Below are positions 30,515 to 38,692 of a stretch of 64,000 bases of DNA, in pieces. The notes below the pieces were generated by a model that worked only from the letters and a program-made list of their open reading frames with translations, was not told the DNA's origin and ran no database searches. A program made the translations under genes and the position numbers. This DNA is from Streptomyces fradiae ATCC 10745 = DSM 40063 (GTDB lineage Bacteria; Actinomycetota; Actinomycetes; Streptomycetales; Streptomycetaceae). Position 1 is the first letter of the stretch; the number at the start of each line of letters is the position of its first letter. The stretch lies in the NCBI RefSeq assembly GCF_008704425.1, contig NZ_CP023696.1, forward strand, positions 1,784,501 through 1,848,500. The letters are read 5' to 3'.

Positions 30515-32563
30515 TCACGCCCGGTGGTCCGGGGGTGGCGGCGCGGTCCTGGGGCGCTCGCGGGTCGAGCCGCACAGCTCGGCGGTCAGCTCCTCCACCA
30601 GGTGCGTGAGGTCGGTCGGCCGGTCCGGCCCCCACCAGTCGCCCAGCAGCTCGGCCAGGGACTCCTCGCGGGCGTGGGCCAGCCGGGCCGCCGCCTCCAC
30701 GCCGTCGTCGGTGAGCATGAGCTGAAGGCCCTCGCGGCGGGCCAGACCCCGCTCCTCCACCTGCCGGGTCGCCTCCGTGACCGCCCTGATCGGCACGTTC
30801 GCGGCCTCCGCGAGGCGGGCGGGCTCCACGGTGCCGTGCTTGCGGATGCGCAGCACCAGCCAGCTCGACGCGGGCAGCAGGTCGAGCCCCGCGCGGGCGG
30901 TGATCGTCGCGTACACCTCCTTGCGGCCCTCGCGGGAGCCGAGCACCGACAGGGCGCGGGCGACCTCCTCGTACGAGGAGCGCTCGACCGGGTTGGAGGC
31001 GAGGGTCTCGCTCGGGTCGGGCGCGGTGACGGAGCCGCGCAGCGGGTCCTCGCGCAGCAGCCAGGCGATGGCGAAGGCCAGCAGCACGACGGGTGACGCG
31101 TACAGGAAGACGTCCGTGATGGCGGTGGAGTACGCGTCGAGCGCGGCCGGGCGCAGGGCGGGCGGCAGTTGCGCGATGGCGCGCGGGTCGGTGGCGACGG
31201 TGTGGGCGTCCACGCCGGGCGGGAGGTCCTGCCCGGACAGGGCGGCGTCCAGCTTCCCGGTGAGGCGGCCGGTGAAGACGGTACCGAAGACGGCCACGCC
31301 GAAGGACGCGCCGATGGAGCGGAAGAAGGTGGTGCCGGAGGTGGCGACGCCCAGGTCCTCGTAGCCGACGGCGTTCTGCGCGACCAGCACCAGGACCTGC
31401 ATGACCAGGCCGAGCCCGGCGCCGAAGACGAAGAAGTACAGGCTCGTCTCCCAGGTGGGGCTGGCCGGCTGGAGCCGGTGCAGGAGCAGCAGCCCGACGG
31501 TGGTGAGGGCGGTACCGGCGAGCGGGAAGACCTTCCAGCGGCCGGTGCGGCTGACGATCTGCCCGGACGCCGTGGAGGTGATCAGCATGCCGAGCACCAT
31601 CGGCAGCAGGTGCACCCCGGACATGGTGGGGCTGACGCCCTGGACGACCTGGAGGAAGGTCGGCAGGTAGGTCATGGCGCCGAACATCGCGAAGCCGATG
31701 ACGAAGCTGATGGCGGAGACGAGGACGAAGGTGCGGTAGCGGAACAGCCGCGGCGGCAGCACCGGTTCGGCGGCCCGCCGCTCGACGCGGACGAACAGCG
31801 CGAGGAGCACGGCGCCGAGGACGGCCAGGCCGATGATCCGCGCGTCGCCCCACGCCCAGGTGGTGCCGCCGAGCGAGGTGACGAGGACGAGGCAGGTCGC
31901 GACGGACGCGATGAGGAAGGTGCCGAGGTAGTCGATGCGGTGCGGGGTGCGGTGGACCGGGATGTGCAGCGCGGCGGCGATGACGAAGAGGGCGACGACG
32001 CCGACGGGCACGTTGACGTAGAACACCCAGCGCCATGTCAGGTGTTCGGTGAAGACCCCGCCGAGGAGCGGCCCGAGGACGCTGGTCGCCCCGAACACGG
32101 CGCCGAAGACGCCCTGGTAGCGGCCCCGGTCGCGGGGCGGGACCAGGTCGCCGACGATCGCCATGGAGAGCACCATCAGCCCGCCGCCGCCCAGCCCCTG
32201 GACGGCGCGGTACGCGATGAGCTGCGGCATGTCCTGCGCGGCGCCGCACAGCACGGACCCGGCGAGGAAGATGACGATCGCCGTCTGGAACAGCTTCTTG
32301 CGCCCGTACTGGTCGCCGAGCTTGCCCCACAGGGGGGTGGCGGCGGTGGCGGCCAGCATGTAGGCGGTGACGACCCATGACAGGTGGTCCATGCCGCCGA
32401 GTTCGCTGACGATCGTCGGCAGGGCGGTCGACACGATGGTCTGGTCGAGCGCGGCGAGCAGCATGCCCAGCAGCAGCGCCCCGATGGGCACCAGGACGGC
32501 GCGCCGGTCGAACCCCTCGCCGGGTGCGGGGCCGGTGGCCGGGGTGGTGACTGGCCGCGTCAT
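30515..32563 (-). CDS. DHA2-family MFS exporter with C-terminal winged-helix domain
   Basis: Protein of 682 residues. Residues 20-510 are a 14-helix multidrug exporter (LAALDQTIVSTALPTIV, GKLGDQYGRKKLF, VLGPLLGGVFTEHLTWRWVFYVN). Residues 560-660 are soluble and resemble MarR/winged-helix DNA-binding domains: ALSVLGSREGRK, VEPARLAEAANVPIRAV, REGLQLMLTDDGVEAA. This could be regulatory or could touch DNA at the membrane. ATG 32563 is preceded by GGGAGG at 6 nt, better than ATG codons 10 and 36 codons upstream. A 7-bp inverted repeat lies just upstream (32585-32612). Substrate unknown. Confidence 0.9.
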   Translation of the reverse strand: MTRPVTTPATGPAPGEGFDRRAVLVPIGALLLGMLLAALDQTIVSTALPTIVSELGGMDHLSWVVTAYMLAATAATPLWGKLGDQYGRKKLFQTAIVIFLAGSVLCGAAQDMPQLIAYRAVQGLGGGGLMVLSMAIVGDLVPPRDRGRYQGVFGAVFGATSVLGPLLGGVFTEHLTWRWVFYVNVPVGVVALFVIAAALHIPVHRTPHRIDYLGTFLIASVATCLVLVTSLGGTTWAWGDARIIGLAVLGAVLLALFVRVERRAAEPVLPPRLFRYRTFVLVSAISFVIGFAMFGAMTYLPTFLQVVQGVSPTMSGVHLLPMVLGMLITSTASGQIVSRTGRWKVFPLAGTALTTVGLLLLHRLQPASPTWETSLYFFVFGAGLGLVMQVLVLVAQNAVGYEDLGVATSGTTFFRSIGASFGVAVFGTVFTGRLTGKLDAALSGQDLPPGVDAHTVATDPRAIAQLPPALRPAALDAYSTAITDVFLYASPVVLLAFAIAWLLREDPLRGSVTAPDPSETLASNPVERSSYEEVARALSVLGSREGRKEVYATITARAGLDLLPASSWLVLRIRKHGTVEPARLAEAANVPIRAVTEATRQVEERGLARREGLQLMLTDDGVEAAARLAHAREESLAELLGDWWGPDRPTDLTHLVEELTAELCGSTRERPRTAPPPPDHRA

Positions 32564-32584
32564 GGGCGCCTCCCTCACTGCTTT

Positions 32585-32612
32585 TCCGTCCATCGTGGGC
32601 GTTCCGGACGGA
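32585..32612. promoter_or_regulatory. Inverted repeat before MFS/winged-helix gene
   Basis: TCCGTCC (32585-32591) and GGACGGA (32606-32612) form a perfect inverted repeat with a 14-nt spacer, 22 bp upstream of the exporter start. It may be an operator, possibly for the exporter's own winged-helix domain, or a leader hairpin. Confidence 0.4.
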
Positions 32613-32724
32613 TATGGCCTGCCGGGACGGTGCTCGGTGTTGGGCTCGTCACGTCGTGGCTGCATAATCACTGCCAGTTCATGGGGGCGGAATCCAGCCA
32701 GTACCCCTAGGGGAGGGAATCACA

Positions 32725-34020
32725 GTGGCCGCATCGGTGTGCCCTGAGTGCGGCACGCCCGCCGAGCCGCGGGGCGCGGGATGCGCCTGCGGCACGCGGG
32801 ACGCCGTGCCCGGACCTGGCGCGTTCGACCCCCTGCGGATACGCCCGTACGTGAACCTCCAGCCGCCGCCGGCCACCGGGACCCCGCCTCCGCCCCCGCC
32901 GGACCCGGCTGCCGGCGGGTACGGCGCGCAGGCGTACGGCGCGGGGGGCGGGACCGGCGCGGAGGCGTACGGCACGGCACCGGGCGGGACGGCTCCGCAC
33001 GGGCCGGGCCGGGGCGGCCCGGCCTCCGGCGGGGTGCCGCTGCCCCCGCAGGCCCCCCTGCCGCACGGCTGCCTCCGCCCGGCGCCGGACGTGGAGACCA
33101 CGGCCCCGCTGCACCTCGGGGCGGTCGCGGCGGCCGGCTCCGGGCAGCCGGGGGCGTATCCGGGCCCGGCGCACCCGGACCCGGCGGGCTTCCCGGGCAC
33201 CACCGGAGGTACCGGCTTCCCGGGCCCCACCGGAGGTACCGGCTCCCCGAGTCCCGCCGGCGCCACCCGCTTCGCGGACACGGAGGCGTACGGCACGGAC
33301 ATCACACCCGGCACCCCTCTCACGACGGGCGCGCCCGTCGTGCCCGGCCCGCGCCGTTCGCGGCGGCGGGAGGACGTACGGCGGCGGGGCGGGCGCGGGC
33401 GCCCGGGCGCGGTCGTCGCGGCGGTGGCGGCGGTCGTCGCGGTGGCCGGCACGGTGGCGTTCGTGGGCGGCCTGTTCGACGGGGACGGCACCTCCGACCG
33501 GGTGGCGCCGAACCCGAGCGCCCCGCCGTGGCCGTCGCCGGACGGCGTGACGAGCCCGTCGCCGGACCCCTCCGCCAGCGTCCCGCCCCGCACCTCCGAG
33601 GGCCCCACCGCCGCGCCCACCTCGCCGGACGGCTCCGCCTCCCGGCCGTCCGCGGCGCCCTCGCCGTACGCGACACGGACGGTGAGGCCCTCGACGGCGC
33701 CGGCGCCCCGGACGGAGGAGAGCGCCCCGGCACGGCCGGGCCCCCGCCCCGAGGACTCGCGCCCCGGAGCGGGCGCCGACACGGACGACGGCACGGACGG
33801 CGCCACCCTGAGCCGGGGGGACCGGGGCGAGGAGGTGCTGGGGCTCCAGCAGCGGCTGCGCTCGATCGGCTTCTACGACAACGCGATGAACGGCCGCTAC
33901 GACAAGAACGTCGAGCGCGCCGTCGCCGCCTACCAGCAGCGGCGCGGGATCGGGGGCGACTCCCCCGGCGTGTACGGCCCGGAGACCCGCAGGGCGCTGG
34001 AGGGCGAGACGGGCGGCTGA
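32725..34020 (+). CDS. Zinc-ribbon / transmembrane / peptidoglycan-binding protein
   Basis: Protein of 431 residues. N-terminal zinc ribbon CPECGTPAEPRGAGCACG (about 6-23), a long Gly/Pro/Tyr-rich cytoplasmic linker with tandem TGGTGFPGP-like repeats, one membrane helix (AVVAAVAAVVAVAGTVAFVGGLF, about 228-250), a Ser/Pro/Thr-rich extracellular linker, and a C-terminal PG_binding_1 domain (LSRGDRGEEVLGLQQRLRSIG ... VYGPETRRALEG, about 355-428). It could link an inner sensor to the cell wall. GTG 32725 follows GGGGAGGG. Divergent from the MFS gene. Confidence 0.82.
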   Translation: MAASVCPECGTPAEPRGAGCACGTRDAVPGPGAFDPLRIRPYVNLQPPPATGTPPPPPPDPAAGGYGAQAYGAGGGTGAEAYGTAPGGTAPHGPGRGGPASGGVPLPPQAPLPHGCLRPAPDVETTAPLHLGAVAAAGSGQPGAYPGPAHPDPAGFPGTTGGTGFPGPTGGTGSPSPAGATRFADTEAYGTDITPGTPLTTGAPVVPGPRRSRRREDVRRRGGRGRPGAVVAAVAAVVAVAGTVAFVGGLFDGDGTSDRVAPNPSAPPWPSPDGVTSPSPDPSASVPPRTSEGPTAAPTSPDGSASRPSAAPSPYATRTVRPSTAPAPRTEESAPARPGPRPEDSRPGAGADTDDGTDGATLSRGDRGEEVLGLQQRLRSIGFYDNAMNGRYDKNVERAVAAYQQRRGIGGDSPGVYGPETRRALEGETGG

Positions 34021-34197
34021 GCGCCCGGCCCGGCGGCGGCAGCCCCCGTGGGCCCGGCGGTTCCCGGACGGCTCCGGGGGCGGATTGGCGCTGCACGCCC
34101 CCTGTTTTGTATCGTGCAAGAACAAAGTGGTCCCGCCCGTACTCCCTGACCGGCGGGCGGGTCCACTGCGTACGACTTCCCAGCCCCTGGAGTGCCC

Positions 34198-34881
34198 ATG
34201 CCGGCCACCGCTTCCGCCCCGAACGACCCGAACGTCCTGACCGCCCACGCGCTGCTGCTCGACATGGACGGGACGCTCGTGAACTCGGACGCGGTGGTGG
34301 AGCGCGTCTGGCGGCGGTGGGCGCTGCGCCACGGGCTGGACCCGGACGCGGCCCTGAAGGTGGTGCACGGCCGCCAGGGGTACGCCACGATGGCGCTCCT
34401 GCTGCCCGACCGCCCGATGGAGCAGAACCACGCGGAGAACCGCGAACTGCTGGCCGAGGAGACCGCCGACCTCGACGGCGTGGTCCCCGTGCCGGGTGCG
34501 CCCGCGTTCCTGGCGGCCGTCGCCGCGCTGCCGCACGCCCTGGTGACCTCGGCCGACGCCGCGCTGGCGGCGGCCCGGATGGGCGCCGCGGGGCTGCCGA
34601 TGCCGGAGCTGCGGGTGACCGCCGAGTGCGTGAGCGCCAGCAAGCCGGACCCGGAGGGCTTCCTGAAGGGCGCGGCGGAGCTGGGCTTCGCCCCGGCCGA
34701 CTGCGTGGTGTTCGAGGACTCCGAGGCGGGGGTCGCGGCCGGGCGGGCCGCGGGGATGCGCGTCGTGGGCGTGGGGCCCCGCGCCGCGGCCTACGCCCCC
34801 GACCTGCACGTACCGGACCTGACGCGGCTGCGCGTCGAGGTGACCGCGGACGGCGTGATCCGGCTCGGCGCCACGGCCTGA
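34198..34881 (+). CDS. HAD-superfamily sugar-phosphatase-like hydrolase
   Basis: Phosphatase of 227 residues, HAD subfamily IA. Motif I LLDMDGTLVNSD (nucleophile Asp), motif II VTSAD, motif III Lys in SASKPDPEGFLKGA and motif IV VFEDSEAGVAAG. The cap domain lies at about 35-90. Closest in type to sugar-phosphatases and phosphoglucomutase-like enzymes; substrate unknown. ATG 34198 is chosen over GTG 34192 because CTGGAG ends 6 nt before it. The upstream region contains TTTTGTATCGTGCAAGAACAA (34104 on), AT-richer than its surroundings and a likely promoter site. Confidence 0.88.
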   Translation: MPATASAPNDPNVLTAHALLLDMDGTLVNSDAVVERVWRRWALRHGLDPDAALKVVHGRQGYATMALLLPDRPMEQNHAENRELLAEETADLDGVVPVPGAPAFLAAVAALPHALVTSADAALAAARMGAAGLPMPELRVTAECVSASKPDPEGFLKGAAELGFAPADCVVFEDSEAGVAAGRAAGMRVVGVGPRAAAYAPDLHVPDLTRLRVEVTADGVIRLGATA

Positions 34882-34914
34882 CCCGGCAGGCCCCGCCCCG
34901 CCGCCCCACACCAC

Positions 34915-34942
34915 GAGGGCCCCGCCACCCGGCGGGGCCCTC
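34915..34942. terminator. Strong bidirectional terminator
   Basis: Perfect 12-bp inverted repeat GAGGGCCCCGCC (34915-34926) and GGCGGGGCCCTC (34931-34942) with a 4-nt loop, just after the HAD gene. Confidence 0.87.
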
Positions 34943-34984
34943 GCGCGTCCGGACCACCCGGCCACCGGCCGGCCGGACAACCCG

Positions 34985-35088
34985 ACCAGACAGCCCGCCA
35001 CCGGCCGGCCGCTCAGCCGCCAGCCGGTCAGCCGGTCAGCCGCTCAGTCGCTCAGCCGCTCAGCCGCTCAGCCGCTCAGCCGCTCACG
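34985..35088. repeat. Short tandem repeats at the 3' end of the GDT1 gene
   Basis: Repeated CAGCCGCT and CAGCCGGT octamers (about ten copies with small changes) fill the region after the GDT1-type gene and reach into its last codons and stop (35076-35078). Each unit gives TGAGCGGC on the minus strand, so stop codons recur in series. Non-coding. Confidence 0.75.
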
Positions 35089-35660
35089 GCCTCGTACAGG
35101 CTGAAGCCCGCCAGGGCGAGCATCAGGGCCGCCGCGACCTTGGTGATGAGCCGCAGCGGCACGTACTTCATCAGCGTCCGCCCGCCGAGGATGCCGATCC
35201 CGGCGACGGCCCACAGGGCGAGGACGGCGCCGAGTCCGACGGAGAGCGGGTCGTCGTAGCGGGCGGCCAGGTTCGCGGTCATGATCTGCGTCAGGTCGCC
35301 GAACTCCGCGACGAGGATCAGCATGAAGCCCGCCCCGGAGACCTTCCAGAACGACTGGTCGGCCGGGGCCTTGATCTTCTCGTCCTCGTCGTCGTCCTTC
35401 TTCAGCAGCAGCATCGCCGCGCCCGCGAGGAACAGCACGCCGACGAACGCCTGCACCAGCCGCTGCGGCAGCAGGGTGAGGACGCTGCCCGCGGCGACGG
35501 CGAGGGCGACGTGGACGACGAAGGCGGCGGCGACGCCCGCGAAGACGTACGAGGCGCGGTAGCGGGTGCCCAGCATGAGGCCGGCGAGGGCGGTCTTGTC
35601 GGGCAGTTCGGCGAGGAAGACGACACCGAAGGTGATCGCCATGATCGTGAGGCTGAGCAC
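35076..35660 (-). CDS. GDT1/TMEM165-family manganese exporter (UPF0016)
   Basis: Membrane protein of 194 residues with six helices in two homologous halves. The family's cation motifs appear as FLAELPDKTALAGLML (about 15-30) and LVAEFGDLTQIMTANLA (about 116-132). A charged DDDEDEK loop lies between the halves. Members export Mn2+ (or Ca2+) in exchange for protons. The upstream yybP-ykoY manganese riboswitch makes Mn2+ export the most likely role: high Mn2+ should turn it on. ATG 35660 is the family start (LSLTIMAITFGVVFLAELPDK). Confidence 0.93.
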   Translation of the reverse strand: MLSLTIMAITFGVVFLAELPDKTALAGLMLGTRYRASYVFAGVAAAFVVHVALAVAAGSVLTLLPQRLVQAFVGVLFLAGAAMLLLKKDDDEDEKIKAPADQSFWKVSGAGFMLILVAEFGDLTQIMTANLAARYDDPLSVGLGAVLALWAVAGIGILGGRTLMKYVPLRLITKVAAALMLALAGFSLYEAVSG

Positions 35661-35690
35661 GGACTGGGTTCCTCAATCGGTCGGGCTCCG

Positions 35691-35799
35691 CCCTGCCGAG
35701 AGACCTTCGCCCGCGTCCGCGTTCCGGGGTCGCTTCGGCACGGCAGGGCCATGGATACGTGGATACGCAGAAACATGGACTGCTGGTGCCGAAGGTCTC
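35691..35799 (-). promoter_or_regulatory. Expression platform of the manganese riboswitch, mutually exclusive stems
   Basis: The 3' block of the aptamer can pair in two other ways. On the plus strand CGAAGGTCTC (35790-35799) is complementary to GAGACCTTCG (35700-35709), and GTGCCGAAG (35786-35794) is complementary to CTTCGGCAC (35733-35741). A separate stem CCCTGCCG (35691-35698) with CGGCAGGG (35741-35748) encloses both partners. These pairings exclude the aptamer's P1, so ligand binding would choose between them and set transcription or translation of the exporter 30 bp on. Confidence 0.75.
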
Positions 35800-35897
35800 G
35801 CTGGCGGGCCTCCGCGAGGCCGCCTCCGGGCGCCGGCCGGGCACGAGGCCCAGCAGTATGTCGACGGTCCGGCGAAGAGCTACTCCCCTTCTGCTCC
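35786..35897 (-). ncRNA. yybP-ykoY manganese riboswitch aptamer
   Basis: On the minus strand the aptamer opens with AGAAGGGGAGTAGC (the invariant GGGGAGTA is at 35881-35888) and closes with GCGAGACCTTCGGCACC (about 35786-35801). Both are hallmark blocks of this class. GAAGG next to the first block pairs with CCTTC of the last as P1. Between them lie GC-rich helices. The aptamer binds Mn2+ between two docked loops and here precedes the GDT1 manganese exporter, its classic partner. Confidence 0.92.
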
Positions 35898-36127
35898 GTC
35901 CAGGGTACGCGATCCCCGCCGGCGCCCTCCTCCCGGTACGAGACCGCCCCCTCCCGGCACGATGCCGCCCCCTCCCGCCCCGGGGCCCGCCCCCACTCCC
36001 GGGGCCACCCCCTCCCGCTCCAGGGCCGCGAGCCCCCCGTGCGACGCCTCCCCCACGGCCGCCCCGGCGCACGCGCGCCGGCCGCCGCGACGCGTCAGGG
36101 CATGGTGCGGCGGTCCCGCGCCCCTCT

Positions 36128-36166
36128 TGTCAAGAACTTGACACACCCCTTGATGTGACGTGTTCA
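36128..36166 (+). promoter_or_regulatory. Vegetative promoter with palindromic operator for secreted nuclease
   Basis: TTGACA at 36138-36143 is a consensus -35 hexamer; a 17-nt spacer leads to TGTTCA (36161-36166), a poor -10. The -35 lies in a perfect inverted repeat TGTCAAG-AA-CTTGACA (36128-36143), so a bound repressor would cover it. It is 115 bp before the HNH nuclease gene. The rest of the gap (35898-36127) is GC-rich with no gene seen. Confidence 0.5.
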
Positions 36167-36280
36167 TGTCGTCAGGCTGTTACCTGGCGCCCGCCCGCAC
36201 GACACCCGGCGCCACCACGATGACCGGGGCCGCCCGGAGCGGCGCACCGGCCACCACCCGTATCTCGCAAGGGAGCTCGC

Positions 36281-36937
36281 ATGTCCCGTGTCTACGCGCG
36301 TCGACTGGCGCGCCGCGTCACCGTGCTCGCCTCGACCGCCGCCCTCGCCCTCACCGGCCTGCTGGTCACGGCGCCCGCCGCCCAGGCGGCCCCGCCCACC
36401 CCGGTCAGCGCCGCCACCGCGCGCTCCTACCTGGGCCAGCTCACCGTCCGGGCGGAAGGTTCCTCCAGCGGCTACAGCCGGGACATGTTCCCGCACTGGA
36501 TCACCCAGTCCGGCACCTGCAACACCCGCGAGGTCGTCCTGAAGCGCGACGGCGTGAACGTCGTCCAGGACGCAAACTGCGCCGCCACCAGCGGCAGCTG
36601 GTACTCCCCGTACGACGGCGCCACCTGGTACGCGGCCTCCGACGTCGACATCGACCACGTCGTCCCGCTCGCCGAGGCGTGGCGCTCCGGGGCCTCCTCC
36701 TGGACGACGACGCAGCGCCGCTCCTTCGCCAACGACCTGACCCGCCCGCAGCTGATCGCCGTGACGGACAACGTCAACCAGGCCAAGGGCGACAAGGACC
36801 CGGGCGACTGGATGCCCCCGCGCACGGCCTACCACTGCACGTACGCGCGCATGTGGGTGCACGTGAAGTACGAGTGGAACCTCGCGGTGGACTCCGCCGA
36901 GAAGAGCGCCCTCCAGTCGGTGCTGAACGGCTGCTGA
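36281..36937 (+). CDS. Secreted HNH-family nuclease (DUF1524-like)
   Basis: Secreted protein of 218 residues. Signal peptide about 1-36 (TVLASTAALALTGLLVTAPAAQA-AP). The nuclease core has VDIDHVVPLAEAW with the catalytic His and metal Asp, and RPQLIAVTDNVNQAKGDKDP with the Asn and Lys typical of the GmrSD-type DUF1524 HNH fold. Cysteines at CNTRE, CAAT, CTYA and the terminal C suggest two disulfides. Probably a nutritional DNase used outside the cell. A palindrome-overlapped promoter lies upstream. ATG 36281 follows AGGGAGC. Confidence 0.9.
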   Translation: MSRVYARRLARRVTVLASTAALALTGLLVTAPAAQAAPPTPVSAATARSYLGQLTVRAEGSSSGYSRDMFPHWITQSGTCNTREVVLKRDGVNVVQDANCAATSGSWYSPYDGATWYAASDVDIDHVVPLAEAWRSGASSWTTTQRRSFANDLTRPQLIAVTDNVNQAKGDKDPGDWMPPRTAYHCTYARMWVHVKYEWNLAVDSAEKSALQSVLNGC

Positions 36938-37318
36938 CGAAACGTCCCTCCGCGAGGGTGGGCACCCCGGCCGGGCGCCCGCCCCGCCGATCGCGGAGGG
37001 CCGCGGGACACATGCGACCCACCGGGACGGGGGCACCCCCTGCCGGGACCGGACCCGCCGAAAGCGCGGCGCCCCGGCGAGACCAGGGCGCCTCGCCGGG
37101 CGCCGGGGCACCGGCTCCGGCACCGGGGCGCCCGGCCGCCGGGAGTGCCCGGCCACCGGGGTGCCCGGACGCCTCCACGCCGCCCCGCCCGTCCCGGAGG
37201 GCACACAGGAGTGCCCCCGCCCCCTGTCCCGCACGCGTCATCGCGCGTAGATTGTTGTCACGGACATGCCACACTCGCGCCACCCCACCTCCCCCTCTCC
37301 CGGTGAAACGGAGTCCAC
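36938..37318. other. Intergenic region with a terminator-like hairpin
   Basis: A 381-bp gap, GC-rich, no gene. GGCGCCCCGGCGAG (37068-37081) pairs with CTCGCCGGGCGCC (37092-37104) with one bulged C and can end transcription from the nuclease gene. TAGATT at 37248-37253, in a short AT-richer patch 65 bp before the M23 gene, is a possible -10 for that gene, but the -35 region is poor. Confidence 0.55.
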
Positions 37319-38605
37319 ATGTTCAGACGGTTCGCAGCCGTCGCGCGCACGTCCACCCTCGCCGCCGCCCTGGCCCTCGGCGTGACAGCCCTCCCGGCGA
37401 GCGCCGCCACCGCCGCCGCCCCCGCTCAACCGGCCTCCCCCGCGCGGCCCGCGGCCGACCACGGCCCCGCGCCCGCCGTCACGGAGCACCTGCGCGGCAA
37501 GGCGCGCACGGCCATGAGGGCCGGCACCGCCACCGAGCCCCGCGTCGGCGTCAAGCGCCGGGCGGGCGACTGGGCCTTCGGCACCGCCGTCCTCGCCACG
37601 GCACCCGGCTCCCCCGAACTGCCGCAGGGCTGGCTGTTCGTCGCGCACCGCGACAACGGCGCGTGGAAGGTCGCCCTGGAGGGAGAACCGGGCTTCACCG
37701 GCCTGGCCGCCGAGGCCGAACCGGTCCTCAAGGCCGCCGAGCGCCGCGCCCTCGCCGCCACCGGCTCCACCGGCCCCGGCGCCCCCGACCCCGACCCCGG
37801 CACCACCGGCACCACCGGCACCACCGAGGGCGGCATGACCCCCCAGCTCGCCGGCGGCGACTACCGCACCGGCATGGCGCTGCCCTTCACGGTCGGCCAG
37901 ACCTGGTACATGACCAGCGGCCCGCACGGCTGGTCCGGGTCCGGGACGCCCTGGAGCTCCCTGGACTTCGCGGGCGGCGACCAGGTCGTGCGCGCGGCGC
38001 GCGGCGGCACCGCGTACACCATGTGCAAGGGCTGGGTCCGGGTCGTCCACGACCGCGGCTACGCCACGGACTACTACCACCTGGTGAGCAACATCAACGT
38101 GGACGGCGCCGCCGTCGCCGCGGGCGCGTACCTCGGCTACACGGGCAACGACGTGACCTGCGGCGGCTCCTCCACCGGCCGCCACGTCCACTTCGCCCTG
38201 CGGCAGAACGGCGCCTACGTCGGCATCGCGGGGCACGACTTCGGCCGCTGGCGCCCGGAGAACGGCGGCTCCGCCTACGCCGGGTCCGCGCTGCACGGCA
38301 GCCGCCGCGTCGCCGCGGGCGGCCAGCTCTACAACTACGGCGCCCTCGGCTTCAACCAGGGCATCATCGACACGAACGGCAGCGGCACGACGCTGAACAA
38401 GCGCAGCGGTCCGGGTACGGGCTACGCCGTCGTGGGGTCGGTCGCCGACGGCGTCGGGGTCACGGTCTCCTGCTCCAAGAACGGCACCACCCACACCGGC
38501 CGGTTCGGCAGCACCGCCCTGTGGAACCGGCTCTCCGACGGCACGTGGGTGAGCGACGCCTACATGTGGACCGGCGTGAACGGCCCCGTGAGCGGCTACT
38601 GCTGA
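37319..38605 (+). CDS. Secreted M23-family metallopeptidase (LasA/beta-lytic type) with SH3-like domain
   Basis: Secreted zinc endopeptidase of 428 residues. Signal peptide about 1-30 (LAAALALGVTALPASAATA), a pro-region with KVALEGEPGFTGLA, a Thr/Gly/Pro linker (TGTTGTTEGG, about 160), then the M23 domain: GPHGWSGSGTPWSSLDFAGG with zinc His and Asp, YATDYYHLVSN and GRHVHFALRQNG with the HxH pair. The C-terminal 85 residues (LNKRSGPGTGYAVVGSVADG ... SDAYMWTG) are an SH3-like wall-binding domain. It likely lyses other bacteria or remodels peptidoglycan. ATG 37319. Confidence 0.92.
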   Translation: MFRRFAAVARTSTLAAALALGVTALPASAATAAAPAQPASPARPAADHGPAPAVTEHLRGKARTAMRAGTATEPRVGVKRRAGDWAFGTAVLATAPGSPELPQGWLFVAHRDNGAWKVALEGEPGFTGLAAEAEPVLKAAERRALAATGSTGPGAPDPDPGTTGTTGTTEGGMTPQLAGGDYRTGMALPFTVGQTWYMTSGPHGWSGSGTPWSSLDFAGGDQVVRAARGGTAYTMCKGWVRVVHDRGYATDYYHLVSNINVDGAAVAAGAYLGYTGNDVTCGGSSTGRHVHFALRQNGAYVGIAGHDFGRWRPENGGSAYAGSALHGSRRVAAGGQLYNYGALGFNQGIIDTNGSGTTLNKRSGPGTGYAVVGSVADGVGVTVSCSKNGTTHTGRFGSTALWNRLSDGTWVSDAYMWTGVNGPVSGYC

Positions 38606-38692
38606 CGCGGGCGGCACCGGGCGGGCGGGGCCGGGCGGGCGGTGGGCCACGGGGGTGCCGGGCGCACGCCCCACCCCCGCCCGCCTCGGTGC

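Noticed and set aside
31169..32380. Long plus-strand frame opposite the MFS/winged-helix gene
   Set aside because: Its translation is low-complexity and strongly acidic or basic, typical of the antisense frame of a GC-rich gene; the minus strand encodes a clear transporter.
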